Assembly (NCBI RefSeq): GCF_002179555.1
Contig: NZ_NHOU01000002.1
Coordinates: 62,001 to 126,000, forward strand
Direction of reading: 5' to 3'
Length of the DNA stretch: 64,000 bases
Origin: Salinicola salarius
GTDB lineage: Bacteria > Pseudomonadota > Gammaproteobacteria > Pseudomonadales > Halomonadaceae
Of this stretch, positions 1 through 10,805 are shown one piece after another (within the stretch, counting starts at the first letter, position 1; each line of letters opens with the position of its first letter). The notes under the pieces were generated by a model. The model saw only the letters and a program-made list of their open reading frames with translations. It was not told where the DNA came from and ran no database searches. The translations under genes and the position numbers were made by a program.

Positions 1-465
1 CTGGCGCTTTTCGCTATTGCGGATTTCGCCTTGCTGTTCACCATTGGCGCCAAGATCGGTCTGCTGGCAAGTCTGGCATGGATCATCGTGAGTGCCGCCT
101 TCGGTATTCATCTCATTCGCCGCGAGAGCCTGCTTACGCTTCAGAGAGCTCGTGAACGCATGGCCGCGGGCGAAATTCCCTCTGACGAACTGATGGCCGG
201 CGCCTCGTTCCTGCTCGCCGGCATCCTGTTGATAGCGCCCGGTTTTCTTTCGGACATCGTGGGCCTACTATGCCTACTCCCCGGCAGCAGCCAGTTAATG
301 CGCCGGTGGTCCGGACGCGGCACGCGACATGCTGGTGGAAGCGGACAGAAGATGCCCGGCGACTGGGACGTTCGCCGACACAAACCCGAGAGCGCTTCCC
401 ACCATGAGCAAGCTCCACATGGGAGCACGCCGATCGAAGGGGAGTATCTGGGCAAGGATCGCTGA
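1..465 (+). CDS. fxsA: FxsA family membrane protein, 5' end outside window
   Basis: The reading frame is open from base 1 and ends at 465, so the N terminus lies outside the window. The visible part has two hydrophobic stretches (from the first residue to about residue 35, and about 65-90) separated by a charged loop. The second contains the LLIAPGFLSDIVG segment typical of FxsA. The tail is polar and ends in IEGEYLGKD, as in many FxsA proteins. FxsA is an inner-membrane protein known in E. coli for relieving F-plasmid exclusion of phage T7; its normal role is unclear. It lies just upstream of groES, a common neighbourhood. The family call is good, the function weak. Confidence 0.85.
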   Translation: MALFAIADFALLFTIGAKIGLLASLAWIIVSAAFGIHLIRRESLLTLQRARERMAAGEIPSDELMAGASFLLAGILLIAPGFLSDIVGLLCLLPGSSQLMRRWSGRGTRHAGGSGQKMPGDWDVRRHKPESASHHEQAPHGSTPIEGEYLGKDR

Positions 466-515
466 TCCGATCGTCTGCCACACAGACGACACCAGGCGAG
501 AAAATTTTTGGCCCG

Positions 516-548
516 CCCCTTGAAACCGACCGGCAAGGCCCAATCAAG
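516..548 (+). promoter_or_regulatory. Candidate sigma-32 (heat shock) promoter of groES-groEL
   Basis: CCCCTTGAAA at 516-525 is followed, 14 bases after CTTGAA, by CCCAATCA at 539-546. This matches the RpoH consensus (CTTGAA, 13-17 bases, CCCCATnT) with one substitution. It lies about 120 bases upstream of groES in a gene-free stretch (466-669). No CIRCE-type inverted repeat (HrcA operator) was seen, so sigma-32 control is the likely mode. Confidence 0.65.
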
Positions 549-669
549 GCAACAGCGATAGCTTTAGGCCATCAGGCCCATTAACCGGAAGGCTAAGCCT
601 TCACCCCTTGAGCCTCGCTCATGTGGGAACGTGCATTTGCAACATGCAACCATCAGGAGAACGTGAGCA

Positions 670-963
670 ATGAAAATCCGTCCCTTGCACGATCGCGTCA
701 TCGTACGTCGCAAAGAAGAAGAGCAGAAAACTGCTGGCGGCATCGTGCTTCCGGGCAGTGCCCAGGAAAAGCCGACCCGCGGTGAAGTCTTGGCCGTGGG
801 CAACGGTCGCATCCTCGAAAGCGGCGAAGTCCGCGCACTGGACGTCAAAGTTGGCGATACCGTGATTTTCAAGGAAGGTTTCGGCGTCGAGAAGCAGAAG
901 GTCGACGGTGAAGAAGTCCTGATCATGAGCGAAAGCGACATTCTGGCCGTCGTCGAAGGCTAA
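670..963 (+). CDS. groES: Co-chaperonin GroES (10 kDa)
   Basis: 97 residues, the standard GroES length. It begins [14 protein letters not shown] and carries the mobile-loop region (about residues 17-34, [15 protein letters not shown]) that docks on GroEL. It forms the heptameric lid of the cytoplasmic GroEL folding chamber. The start is preceded by AGGAGAACGTGAGC, an adequate ribosome binding site. groEL follows after 75 bases, so the two form the usual operon, probably driven by the heat-shock promoter at 516-548. Confidence 0.98.
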   Translation: MKIRPLHDRVIVRRKEEEQKTAGGIVLPGSAQEKPTRGEVLAVGNGRILESGEVRALDVKVGDTVIFKEGFGVEKQKVDGEEVLIMSESDILAVVEG

Positions 964-992
964 TCGTCGCATCGCTCGACGCTTCATTACGA

Positions 993-1023
993 TTTCACGT
1001 ATTACATATTTCACGTATTACAT
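993..1023 (+). repeat. Two perfect 15-bp direct repeats between groES and groEL
   Basis: TTTCACGTATTACAT occurs at 993-1007 and again at 1009-1023, giving a 16-bp period that ends just before the groEL ribosome binding site (AGGAAG at 1025-1030). The stretch is markedly AT-rich beside its neighbours. It looks like a recent tandem duplication inside the operon spacer; no function can be read from it. Confidence 0.9.
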
Positions 1024-1026
1024 TAG

Positions 1027-2682
<1,656 letters not shown>

Positions 2683-2740
2683 ATCATCGCCCCGCCATCA
2701 CCTGATTTTTCAGACTGTTGAAAGGTTCAGGTATCATGGA

Positions 2741-2769
2741 AAGCCCCGCCATTGGCGGGGCTTTTTTTG
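2741..2769 (+). terminator. Rho-independent terminator after groEL
   Basis: Nine-base-pair GC-rich stem AGCCCCGCC/GGCGGGGCT (2742-2750 with 2754-2762), a 3-base loop, then a run of T. A textbook intrinsic terminator ending the groESL transcript. Confidence 0.93.
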
Positions 2770-2841
2770 TTCTCGAGCCGAGCGTTCGAGGCTACATGAT
2801 CGTGCCTTTTCTCGCCCTTTTGCCTGCAGGAGTTTTCGCGC

Positions 2842-3567
2842 ATGCTGAATCGCATCCGCATCGTTCTCGTCCAGACTTATCATCCTGGCAATATCGGTGC
2901 CAGCGCGCGCGCCATGAAGACCATGGGTTTGAGCGATCTGGTACTGGTCGCACCCCGCCAGTTTCCGGCCGAGGAAGCCACTCGGCTTGCCGCTGGCGCT
3001 ACCGACCTCCTCGACAGCTGTCGCGTCGTCGGTTCTCTCTCCGAGGCCATCGGTGATTGCGTTCAGGTCATCGGCGCCAGCGCCCGCCTACGCAGCCTGC
3101 CATTGCCCTGCTATCACGCGCCGGATCGAATGGCCGCCGAACTCTGGCAGCGATTGCCGGAAGGGCCGGTTGCCATCGTCTTCGGGCGGGAGCGCTACGG
3201 ATTGACCAACGAGGAAATCGGTCACTGTACCCACCAGTTGAACATCCCCGCCAATCCGGACTATGGCGTGCTCAACCTCTCCCAGGCGGTGCAGATCGTC
3301 GCCTACGAGACGTTCCGACAGTCTCGAACCCAAGAAGCATATCAAGCTCCCAGAGCCAATGGCCCCTACCCGACAGTGGAACAATTGGAATACTTCTACG
3401 ATCACCTGCATCGCGCCTTGGATAGCGCCGGATTTCTGACACAGCCTCACGCCAAGACCGAATCTCATCTGCGCGCCCTGTTTACTCGCGCCGAACCCAG
3501 CCGCAAGGAGCTGTCGATTCTCCGCGGGGTACTCAATGCCCTGGAGAGCCGTAACCCATCCGAATGA
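2842..3567 (+). CDS. trmJ: tRNA (cytidine/uridine-2'-O-)-methyltransferase TrmJ
   Basis: 241 residues, the length of TrmJ. It is a SPOUT (trefoil-knot) methyltransferase that 2'-O-methylates position 32 of several tRNAs using S-adenosylmethionine. Visible motifs are HPGNIGASARAMKTMG (residues 14-29), VFGRERYGLTNEEI (motif 2) and the knot segment IPANPDYGVLNLSQAV (motif 3). A helical C-terminal extension, also typical, follows. The ATG at 2842 has AGGAG upstream. The gene stands alone after the groEL terminator and converges on rpsA across a shared bidirectional terminator. Confidence 0.93.
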   Translation: MLNRIRIVLVQTYHPGNIGASARAMKTMGLSDLVLVAPRQFPAEEATRLAAGATDLLDSCRVVGSLSEAIGDCVQVIGASARLRSLPLPCYHAPDRMAAELWQRLPEGPVAIVFGRERYGLTNEEIGHCTHQLNIPANPDYGVLNLSQAVQIVAYETFRQSRTQEAYQAPRANGPYPTVEQLEYFYDHLHRALDSAGFLTQPHAKTESHLRALFTRAEPSRKELSILRGVLNALESRNPSE

Positions 3568-3613
3568 AACCCGACGACAAAGGTCCTCGGCTCGCGCACA
3601 AAAAGCGCCCATA

Positions 3614-3643
3614 AAAAAACAGCGCCCGGAGGCGCTGTTTTTC
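3614..3643. terminator. Bidirectional terminator between trmJ and rpsA
   Basis: Stem CAGCGCC/GGCGCTG (3621-3627 with 3632-3638) with loop CGGA is flanked by seven A on the left and five T on the right, so it reads as an intrinsic terminator on both strands of the convergent pair. Confidence 0.92.
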
Positions 3644-3667
3644 ATGAGAGAGAACGGATTCGGAGAA

Positions 3668-5344
3668 TCAGTCCTGGCCCATCTGCTGCTTAATCAGATC
3701 ACCGATGGTAGTCGGGCCGTTCGGCTCAGCTTCCTGATCCCGCTTGCCACCAGTACTGCGACGCGGCTCGACCTGATCCTTCGCCTTGATGGACAGGTTG
3801 ATGACGCGGCTCTTACGATCGACGTTGACGATCTTGGCTTCGACGCTGTCGCCTTCGTTCAGCACGTTGCGAGCGTCTTCGACGCGGTCAGCGCTGATCT
3901 CGGAAGCCTTGAGCACGGCCACGACATCAGTCGCCAGCTCGACATGGGCTTCCTTGGCGTCGACTTCGACGATGCGGCCCGTGACGATGGAGCCCTTGTC
4001 GTTGACGGCCAGGAACTCGGAGACCGGGTCGGACTCGAGCTGCTTGATGCCCAGCGAGATGCGCTCGCGCTCCGGATCGATCGAGAGGATGACCGCTTCC
4101 GCTTCGTCGCCCTTCTTGAACTGACGAACGGCTTCTTCGCCGGTCTCGCTCCAGGAGATATCGGAGAGGTGAACCAAGCCGTCGATGCCGCCTTCCAGAC
4201 CGATGAAGATACCGAAGTCGGTGATCGACTTGATGGTACCGGCAACGCGGTCGCCCTTGTTGTAACGAGCGCTGAAGTCTTCCCACGGGTTGGTGGTGCA
4301 CTGCTTGATACCCAGGGAAATACGGCGACGCTCTTCGTCGATGTCCAGAACCATGACTTCGACTTCGTCACCGACCTGAACCACCTTGGACGGATGGATG
4401 TTCTTGTTGGTCCAGTCCATTTCGGAAACGTGAACCAGACCTTCGACACCCTCTTCCAGCTCGGCAAAGCAGCCGTAGTCGGTCAGATTGGTGACGCGGG
4501 CGTTGACTTTCATGCCTTCCGGATAGCGGTCGACGATATTGACCCACGGATCTTCGCCCAGCTGCTTCAGACCCAGCGATACGCGGTTGCGCTCGCGGTC
4601 GAACTTCAGCACCTTGACATTGATCTCGTCGCCAACGGCCACGATTTCGCTCGGATGCTTGATACGCTTCCAGGCCATGTCGGTGATGTGCAGCAGGCCG
4701 TCGACGCCACCGAGATCCACGAACGCGCCGTAGTCGGTCAGGTTCTTGACGATACCATTGATCTGCTGGCCTTCCTGCAGGGTGGCAAGCAGTGCTTCAC
4801 GCTCGGCACTGTTCTCGGCTTCGAGAACGGCACGGCGGGAAACGACGACGTTGTTGCGCTTCGGATCGAGCTTGATGACCTTGAAGTCCAGCTCTTTGTG
4901 CTCCAGGTGCGCGGTATCGCGAACCGGACGCACGTCGACCAGTGAACCCGGCAGGAAGGCACGGATGGAGGCGACATCGACGGTGAAACCGCCCTTGACC
5001 TTACCGTTGATCACGCCCTTGACGATCTCGTCCTTCTCGAAGGCCGCTTCCAGTTCCTTCCACGCTTCGGCACGCTTGGCCTTCTCGCGTGACAGGCGGG
5101 TCTCACCGAAGCCATCTTCCACGGCTTCCAGCGCGACCTTGACTTCATCACCGATCGCGATGGTCATTTCACCATTGTCGTCGCGGAACTGCGCGACGGG
5201 GATCTGCCCTTCGGACTTCAACCCGGCGTTGACGGTGATCCAGTCGCCTTCGATGTCAACCACGGTTGCCATGACGATGGCACCGGGTTCCATGTTGATG
5301 TCCTGGAGAGACTGTTCAAACAACTCAGCAAAGCTTTCGCTCAT
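3668..5344 (-). CDS. rpsA: 30S ribosomal protein S1
   Basis: 558 residues, matching gammaproteobacterial S1. It starts [21 protein letters not shown], followed by six S1/OB-fold repeats recognisable by recurring blocks such as [37 protein letters not shown] and [19 protein letters not shown]. It binds mRNA on the 30S platform and helps initiation on structured or weak-SD messages. It is the last gene of the minus-strand run pheA/tyrA-aroA/cmk/rpsA. ihfB, which usually follows rpsA in this class, is absent: a terminator follows directly. Expression of S1 is usually autogenously controlled through the leader. Confidence 0.98.
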   Translation of the reverse strand: MSESFAELFEQSLQDINMEPGAIVMATVVDIEGDWITVNAGLKSEGQIPVAQFRDDNGEMTIAIGDEVKVALEAVEDGFGETRLSREKAKRAEAWKELEAAFEKDEIVKGVINGKVKGGFTVDVASIRAFLPGSLVDVRPVRDTAHLEHKELDFKVIKLDPKRNNVVVSRRAVLEAENSAEREALLATLQEGQQINGIVKNLTDYGAFVDLGGVDGLLHITDMAWKRIKHPSEIVAVGDEINVKVLKFDRERNRVSLGLKQLGEDPWVNIVDRYPEGMKVNARVTNLTDYGCFAELEEGVEGLVHVSEMDWTNKNIHPSKVVQVGDEVEVMVLDIDEERRRISLGIKQCTTNPWEDFSARYNKGDRVAGTIKSITDFGIFIGLEGGIDGLVHLSDISWSETGEEAVRQFKKGDEAEAVILSIDPERERISLGIKQLESDPVSEFLAVNDKGSIVTGRIVEVDAKEAHVELATDVVAVLKASEISADRVEDARNVLNEGDSVEAKIVNVDRKSRVINLSIKAKDQVEPRRSTGGKRDQEAEPNGPTTIGDLIKQQMGQD

Positions 5345-5569
5345 GTGATTCCTACGTGATCAACGTTGATGACGGTCATACCGTCTTCCTCCGTACCACC
5401 AGCGAGCACGGGCCTTATCGACATATCCCTGGGGATGTTGGCGCTGGTTCGACCTGCAACGACTTGTCAGTCGGATCATTGCACGTCATGACATCTTGCC
5501 AGGGTCCCCGGTAGCGGAAGTGCGTCGTCGGCTTTTGCCACGAACCGGATGTCAGACCAAAAATTGGCG
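5345..5569 (-). promoter_or_regulatory. rpsA leader region, candidate autoregulatory RNA
   Basis: A 225-base gene-free stretch lies between cmk and rpsA. On the coding strand it contains a GGAGGA sequence followed by the hairpin GACGGT-ATG-ACCGTC, then GGA shortly before the ATG. In E. coli the rpsA leader folds into hairpins with GGA elements recognised by S1. The same kind of elements are here, but I could not fold the region and see no convincing promoter. The call is tentative. Confidence 0.35.
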
Positions 5570-6265
5570 CTAGACCAGGTTTCGTTCGGCGAGCAGCGTC
5601 TCGATACGCTCCACGACTTCCGGTATATCCAGCTGCGTCGTGTCCAGCTCTACCGCATCTTCGGCGGGTTTGAGCGGGGCCACGGCGCGCTGCATATCAC
5701 GCGCATCGCGCGCTTTGATTTCTTCCAAAAGGGTCGAGAGTCTAGCATCTTCACCCACCTGCTGCAATTGCAGCAGGCGTCGCCTGGCACGCTCTTCGGC
5801 GGAAGCGGTGAGATAGATCTTGAGCGGCGCATCGGGAAAGACCACCGTCCCCATATCGCGACCATCGGCCACCAGCCCCGGCGCCTGATAAAAATCGCGC
5901 TGACGCTGCAGCAACGCATTGCGTACCGGTGGCAGCGCCGCCACTTGGGAAGCGGCGTTGCCGACCCCCTCGCTGCGAATCGCCGTGGTCACGTCGTCGC
6001 CTTCCAGCAGGATCCGCATCGCGCCATTCTCGACCGCGAACACCACATCGAGATTCTGGGCCTGCTCGGAGAGCGCCTGCGCATCATCGACGGCGATGCC
6101 ATGGCGCAATGCCGACAGCGCCGTCAAGCGATAGAGCGCGCCGGAGTCCAGCAGATGCCAGCCCATGTGCTCGGCAATCATCCGGCTGATGGTGCCTTTT
6201 CCGGCCCCGCCCGGACCGTCGATGGTCAGAACCGGTGCTAGCTGGGTCGGTGCTAGCTGGGTCAT
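5570..6265 (-). CDS. cmk: Cytidylate kinase
   Basis: 231 residues. Phosphorylates CMP and dCMP using ATP in pyrimidine nucleotide recycling. The P-loop GPGGAGKGT is at residues 17-25, the CMP-binding segment LDSGALYRL near 39-47, and [13 protein letters not shown] near residue 133. The start codon overlaps the stop of tyrA-aroA by ATGA, so the genes are translationally coupled. A 15-bp tandem duplication at the start gives the N-terminal repeat [10 protein letters not shown]. Gene order aroA-cmk-rpsA is widely conserved. Confidence 0.97.
   Translation of the reverse strand: MTQLAPTQLAPVLTIDGPGGAGKGTISRMIAEHMGWHLLDSGALYRLTALSALRHGIAVDDAQALSEQAQNLDVVFAVENGAMRILLEGDDVTTAIRSEGVGNAASQVAALPPVRNALLQRQRDFYQAPGLVADGRDMGTVVFPDAPLKIYLTASAEERARRRLLQLQQVGEDARLSTLLEEIKARDARDMQRAVAPLKPAEDAVELDTTQLDIPEVVERIETLLAERNLV
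6234..6263. repeat. Perfect 15-bp tandem duplication at the cmk start
   Basis: GGTGCTAGCTGGGTC occurs at 6234-6248 and 6249-6263. On the minus strand it encodes TQLAP twice right after the cmk initiator methionine. Because 15 is a multiple of 3 the frame is kept; it adds five residues ahead of the nucleotide-binding fold. Confidence 0.95.
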
Positions 6266-8511
6266 GTCGATGTCTCCGTCAGTTCCAGCCCCACCTTGTT
6301 GGCCAGCGCGACGAAACCCGGGAAGGAGGTCGCCACGTTGGCACAGTCATCGATCACCACAGGCTCGCTGGCACGCAGTGCGGCAACGGCGAAAGCCATG
6401 GCGATACGGTGATCGCCCAGGCTATCCACCTGTCCGCCACCGTAGTTGGCACCATCATCGGCCCGGCCGACGACATCGATGCCGTCTTCGTAGACCGTCG
6501 TGTCGACGCCGAGAACGGTAAGGCCGTCGGCCATCGCCTGGATCCGGTCGGACTCCTTGACGCGAAGCTCTTCGGCGCCACGCAGCCGCGTCGTGCCCTC
6601 GGCGTTGGCCGCCGCGACGAACAGCGCCGGAAACTCGTCGATTGCCAGCGGCACCTGATCGAGCGGGATATCGATACCCTTCAGCGGTGCGTAGCGGATG
6701 TGCAGGTCGGCGACCGGCTCGCCACCGACCTCACGCGGATTCTCCAACTGTAGATCGGCTCCCATCGCCTTGAGGATGTTGATCACGCCGATACGCGTCG
6801 GATTGACCCCGACATGCTCGAGCAAGAGATCCGATCCCGGCGTAATGGCCGCTGCTACCAGGAAGAAGGTCGCCGAGGAAATATCCGACGGCACATCGAT
6901 GGGCGCACTGGTCAGCTCGCCTCCGCCCTGCAGCGTCGCCAGGTCGCCGTCGCGGACGACCTTGTAGCCGAAGCCATTGAGCATGCGTTCGGTATGGTCA
7001 CGCGTCGGCGCCGGCTCGCGCACGCGCGTTTCGCCCTCGGCATAGAGACCCGCCAGCAGCAGGCAGGATTTGACCTGCGCGCTGGCCATCGGCATGTCGT
7101 AATGGATGCCTTTCAGCGGCTGCCCACCGTGGATCCGGAGCGGGGGACGCCCCCCTTCCGCGGTATCGATCTTCGCCCCCATCAGGCGCAGCGGATCGGC
7201 CACCCGGGCCATCGGCCGCTTGGTCAACGAGGCATCGCCGGTCAGCTCGGTATCGAAGGCCTGGCCGGCCAGCAGACCGGCAAACAGACGCATGGCGGTA
7301 CCGGAGTTGCCTACGTAGATCGGCCCGGCCGGCTTTTTCAGCCCGTGCAGACCCACGCCATGGATTGTCACTCTACCCTGATGCGGACCTTCGATGGCGA
7401 CACCCATGTCGCGGAAGGCTTGCAGCGTTGCCAGGCTATCCTCGCCCTCGAGAAAACCCTTGACCTCGGTGACGCCACTGGCCAGTGCGCCGAGCATGAT
7501 CGAGCGGTGAGAGATAGACTTGTCGCCGGGAACGCGAATCCGGCCATTGACCGAACCGCCGGGCGACACCCGGTACTGAACCTGTCGTGCTTCCATGGTC
7601 TGATAACTCGTCTGATTCAACAGCGTTTCAAAATAGTGTCTGGCGTGACTGGCACGGTCGAACGTACCCAGCATGGCGTCGCTGTCGCCCTGCTCCACCG
7701 CCGTTCGCAGCCGGGAGAGCCCGGCCTCGAAATCGTCCAGCGCCGCCAGCAACGCACTGCGATTGGCGGTGAAGATATCGCGCCACATGACCGGATCACT
7801 GCCGGCAATACGGGTAAAGTCGCGGAACCCGCCGGCGGCATAGCGAAAGATCTCCAGCCGTTCGTCCTGCCGTGCCAGCGTATCGACCAGCGAAAACGCC
7901 AACAGGTGCGGCAGGTGGCTGGTTCTCGCCAGGACCTGATCGTGCCGGTCCACCGGCATTTCCAGCACGTCGGCACCGCAGCGTTGCCACAGCGCACGCA
8001 CCGCAGCAACGGCTGTCGGCGCCGTGCCAGCCTCCGGTGTCAGGATGACCTTGTGATGACGATAGAGCGCCGGATTGGCCGCAGCCACGCCACTTTTCTC
8101 GGAGCCGGCGATGGGATGGCCAGGAACGAAATTGGTCGGCAGATGGCCGAAGGCTTCCCGTGCGGCATCGCAGACGCGACGCTTGGTACTGCCGACATCG
8201 GTCAGGATCTGCTCGTCGATCAGCGGCGACAGCTGCGCGAAGACCTGCTTCATGGCCAGCACCGGCACCGCCAGCACGATGATGTCGCTCCGAGCGACCA
8301 ACGGCGCCAGTTCGCCACCGCCCTCGTCGATCACGCCCAGCTCGAGTCCGGTCGCGATCTCGTCCCGATCACGGTCACAAGCCAGGATGCGCCCGGCATA
8401 GCCGTTGGCCTTGAGCGCCGCGGCCAGCGAACCGCCGATCATGCCCAGCCCCACGATCAGCAGCGTCGCCTCTCCTGTTGGCGTATCTCCGGCCCGCACC
8501 TTACAGCACAC
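6262..8511 (-). CDS. tyrA-aroA: Fused prephenate dehydrogenase / EPSP synthase (TyrA-AroA)
   Basis: 749 residues joining two enzymes of aromatic amino acid synthesis. Residues about 15-300 are an NAD(P)-dependent prephenate/arogenate dehydrogenase with Rossmann motif VGLGMIGGS (tyrosine branch). From about residue 306 (METRQ-like [10 protein letters not shown]) to the end is 5-enolpyruvylshikimate-3-phosphate synthase with GDKSISHRS near 328, NSGTAMRL, and the late VKESDRI motif (shikimate pathway step 6). This fusion is known in Pseudomonas and relatives. The listed start is a GTG overlapping pheA by 11 bases; a GTG four codons later or a rarer start after AGGAGAG is also possible. The order pheA, tyrA-aroA, cmk suggests one transcript. 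Confidence 0.93.
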   Translation of the reverse strand: MCCKVRAGDTPTGEATLLIVGLGMIGGSLAAALKANGYAGRILACDRDRDEIATGLELGVIDEGGGELAPLVARSDIIVLAVPVLAMKQVFAQLSPLIDEQILTDVGSTKRRVCDAAREAFGHLPTNFVPGHPIAGSEKSGVAAANPALYRHHKVILTPEAGTAPTAVAAVRALWQRCGADVLEMPVDRHDQVLARTSHLPHLLAFSLVDTLARQDERLEIFRYAAGGFRDFTRIAGSDPVMWRDIFTANRSALLAALDDFEAGLSRLRTAVEQGDSDAMLGTFDRASHARHYFETLLNQTSYQTMEARQVQYRVSPGGSVNGRIRVPGDKSISHRSIMLGALASGVTEVKGFLEGEDSLATLQAFRDMGVAIEGPHQGRVTIHGVGLHGLKKPAGPIYVGNSGTAMRLFAGLLAGQAFDTELTGDASLTKRPMARVADPLRLMGAKIDTAEGGRPPLRIHGGQPLKGIHYDMPMASAQVKSCLLLAGLYAEGETRVREPAPTRDHTERMLNGFGYKVVRDGDLATLQGGGELTSAPIDVPSDISSATFFLVAAAITPGSDLLLEHVGVNPTRIGVINILKAMGADLQLENPREVGGEPVADLHIRYAPLKGIDIPLDQVPLAIDEFPALFVAAANAEGTTRLRGAEELRVKESDRIQAMADGLTVLGVDTTVYEDGIDVVGRADDGANYGGGQVDSLGDHRIAMAFAVAALRASEPVVIDDCANVATSFPGFVALANKVGLELTETST

Positions 8512-9601
8512 CTACCGGGTAGGAGCCCAGCACTTTCATGTCCTGGGCACAGTTGCGCACTTCATCCAGCACACGGGCGATCTCGGGCTGATCGACATGT
8601 CCCTTGAAGTCGATGAAGAACACGTAGTTCCAGGCCCCGGTACGGGACGGACGCGTTTCCAGCCGCGTCATGTCGACACGGTGGCGATGGAACGGCTCGA
8701 GCAGATCGTGCAGCGCGCCCGGCTCGTTACGCATGGCGACCACGATGGAAGTCTTGTCGGTGCCGGATGGCGGGACCAACTCATTGCCGATGATCAAAAA
8801 CCGCGTGGAGTTGTCCGGCCGATCCTCGATCTTCTCGGCGACGTGGTCGAGCCCGTAGAGCTGGGCGGCCATATCGCCCGCGATGGCGGCGCTGTGCCAT
8901 TCGGTCTTGACCAGCCGCGCGGCCTCCGCGTTGGAGGATACCGCCACACGCTCGGCGTGCGGATAGTGCGCGTCCAGCCACTTGCGGCACTGGGCAAAGG
9001 ATTGCGGATGCGAGTAGATGCGCGAGATCTTGTCCTGGCGCGTAATGCTCGATATCAACAGGTGATGATGGATACGCAACACGACCTCGCCGCTGATATG
9101 CAGACCGGAATCCATGAACGAATCCAGCGTGTTGTTGACCACGCCCTCGGTGGAGTTCTCCACCGGCACCACGCCATAGTTGACCGCGCCCGCCTCGACC
9201 TCGCGGAACACTTCGTCGATCGCGGCCATCGGCAGGCTGATCGCGCTATGCCCGAAATGCTTGAGCGCCGCCTGCTGGGTAAAGGTCCCCTCCGGGCCGA
9301 GATAAGCCACCTTGATCGGCTTCTCCAGCGCCAGGCAGGCCGACATGATCTCGCGGAACAGGCGTGCCATTTCCTCGCTGTGCAGTGGCCCGGGATTGCT
9401 TTCCATCACCCGGCGCAGGACCTGAGCCTCGCGCTCCGGCCGATAGAACACGGCGTCCGGATCATCCGCCGTCTTGACGTGGGCGACCTGCTGGGCGCAA
9501 TCGGCGCGCTCGCTGATCAGCCGCAGCAGTTCGCTGTCGATGGTATCGATACGTTGCCGCAGGGCTGCAAGGTCCAGCGGCGAATTCGAGGAGTCACTCA
9601 T
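8501..9601 (-). CDS. pheA: Bifunctional chorismate mutase / prephenate dehydratase (P-protein)
   Basis: 366 residues, typical P-protein length. Residues about 8-95 are an AroQ-type chorismate mutase (LAALRQRIDTIDSELLRLIS). Residues about 100-275 are the prephenate dehydratase domain with YLGPEGTFTQQAA and the catalytic-loop STRFLIIG. Residues about 285-366 are an ACT domain with LETRP at the phenylalanine-binding site, where most homologues have ESRP. It makes phenylpyruvate for phenylalanine, normally feedback-inhibited by Phe through the ACT domain. ATG at 9601 has AGGA 8 bases upstream. It lies 34 bases after serC and overlaps tyrA-aroA. Confidence 0.97.
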   Translation of the reverse strand: MSDSSNSPLDLAALRQRIDTIDSELLRLISERADCAQQVAHVKTADDPDAVFYRPEREAQVLRRVMESNPGPLHSEEMARLFREIMSACLALEKPIKVAYLGPEGTFTQQAALKHFGHSAISLPMAAIDEVFREVEAGAVNYGVVPVENSTEGVVNNTLDSFMDSGLHISGEVVLRIHHHLLISSITRQDKISRIYSHPQSFAQCRKWLDAHYPHAERVAVSSNAEAARLVKTEWHSAAIAGDMAAQLYGLDHVAEKIEDRPDNSTRFLIIGNELVPPSGTDKTSIVVAMRNEPGALHDLLEPFHRHRVDMTRLETRPSRTGAWNYVFFIDFKGHVDQPEIARVLDEVRNCAQDMKVLGSYPVGVL

Positions 9602-9635
9602 GACCGTATCCTGAAGGAGGTGGGTGACGCCCCGC

Positions 9636-10718
9636 TTAACCGCGGCGGCGCTCGAAATCCTGCATGAACGTGGTCAGCGCCTGCACGTCGGCTTCGCTGA
9701 CCGCATTGTAGAGGCTCGCACGCATGCCGCCGACGCTGCGGTGCCCCTTGAGATTCAGCAACCCTTCCGACTCGGCCTCACTGAGAAAGACCGAATTCAG
9801 CGACTCGTCCGCCAGCGTGAACGGCACGTTCATGATCGAGCGGTTGGTCGGGTCGATCGGGTTGGCATAGAAATCGCTGTTATCGATCATCGAATAGAGC
9901 GCCTCGCACTTGCGGCGGTTGATCGCCTCCATCTCGGCCAGGCCACCGATATCCTGCTTGAGCCAGTGAAATACCAGGCCGGCCAGATACCAGGCGTAGG
10001 TGGGCGGCGTGTTGATCATCGAGTCGTTTTCGGCGTAGACCTTCCACCCCAGCAGCGACGGCGTCTGCGGCAGAGCGCGCTCGAGCAGGTCGTCGCGGAC
10101 GATAACCACGGTGATACCGGCAGGGCCGATGTTCTTCTGCGCGCCGGCATAGATGACGCCATAGCGGCTCACATCCAGCGGCGCCGACAGGATCGACGAC
10201 GACATGTCGCACACCAGCGGCACGGAAACCTCTGGCGTGTAGTCGTATGCCAACCCGCCGATGGTCTCGTTGTGACAGTAGTGCAGGTAGGCGGCATCGC
10301 TCGAGAGCGAAATGTCATCCGGGCGCGGCACGTGGACGTAACCGTTGTTGCGCGTCGACCCGGCGATATGGGAAGCGGCGAGGTGATCCGCCTCCTTGAT
10401 CGCCTTGGACGACCAGATGCCGGTATCCAGATAGTTGGGCGTACCGCCCTGCCCGAGCAGGTTGAGCGGCACGCAGGCAAACTGCATGGTGGCGCCGCCC
10501 TGCATGAACAGCACGCGGTAGTTGTCAGGAATCGCCAGCAGATCGCGCAGGTCCTGCTCGGCCTGAGCAGCGACTGCTTCGAACGTCGGGCTGCGATGAC
10601 TCATTTCCATCACCGATAGCCCCTGGCCCCGATAGTCGAGCAACTCTTCGCGGGCGCGTTCCAGAACGGCGGTCGGCATCGCCGCCGGGCCAGCACAGAA
10701 ATTATGCAGACGTGTCAT
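9636..10718 (-). CDS. serC: Phosphoserine aminotransferase
   Basis: 360 residues from the ATG at 10718, chosen because the protein then starts MTRLHNFCAGPAAMP as in the family and GGGAA lies upstream; an upstream ATG would add seven residues. PLP-dependent class V aminotransferase converting 3-phosphohydroxypyruvate to phosphoserine and also acting in pyridoxal phosphate synthesis. The PLP lysine sits in YAGAQKNIGPAG near residue 195. The C-terminal segment GGMRASLYNA is conserved. It begins the serC-pheA-tyrA/aroA-cmk-rpsA series, an arrangement known in several gammaproteobacteria. Confidence 0.97.
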   Translation of the reverse strand: MTRLHNFCAGPAAMPTAVLERAREELLDYRGQGLSVMEMSHRSPTFEAVAAQAEQDLRDLLAIPDNYRVLFMQGGATMQFACVPLNLLGQGGTPNYLDTGIWSSKAIKEADHLAASHIAGSTRNNGYVHVPRPDDISLSSDAAYLHYCHNETIGGLAYDYTPEVSVPLVCDMSSSILSAPLDVSRYGVIYAGAQKNIGPAGITVVIVRDDLLERALPQTPSLLGWKVYAENDSMINTPPTYAWYLAGLVFHWLKQDIGGLAEMEAINRRKCEALYSMIDNSDFYANPIDPTNRSIMNVPFTLADESLNSVFLSEAESEGLLNLKGHRSVGGMRASLYNAVSEADVQALTTFMQDFERRRG

Positions 10719-10774
10719 CGTCAAGGTTTCCCGATTCAAGCCTAAAAGCCACTTACACCACTACTCAGAAACAC

Positions 10775-10796
10775 GCCCCGGAGACGCTCTCGGGGC
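10775..10796 (-). terminator. Probable terminator between gyrA and serC
   Basis: On the minus strand GCCCCG-AGA pairs with TCT-C-CGGGGC across a 3-base loop (one bulged C), followed by GTGTTTCTG. The stem is strong and the T-run poor, so termination may be partial. Confidence 0.5.
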
Positions 10797-10805
10797 ACCA
10801 GCTGC

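Noticed and set aside
3536..4945. 469-codon plus-strand frame opposite rpsA
   Set aside because: Antisense shadow of the repetitive S1 domains; its repeats mirror those of S1.
6814..8607. 597-codon plus-strand frame opposite tyrA-aroA
   Set aside because: Antisense shadow; the fused enzyme on the other strand has full motif support.
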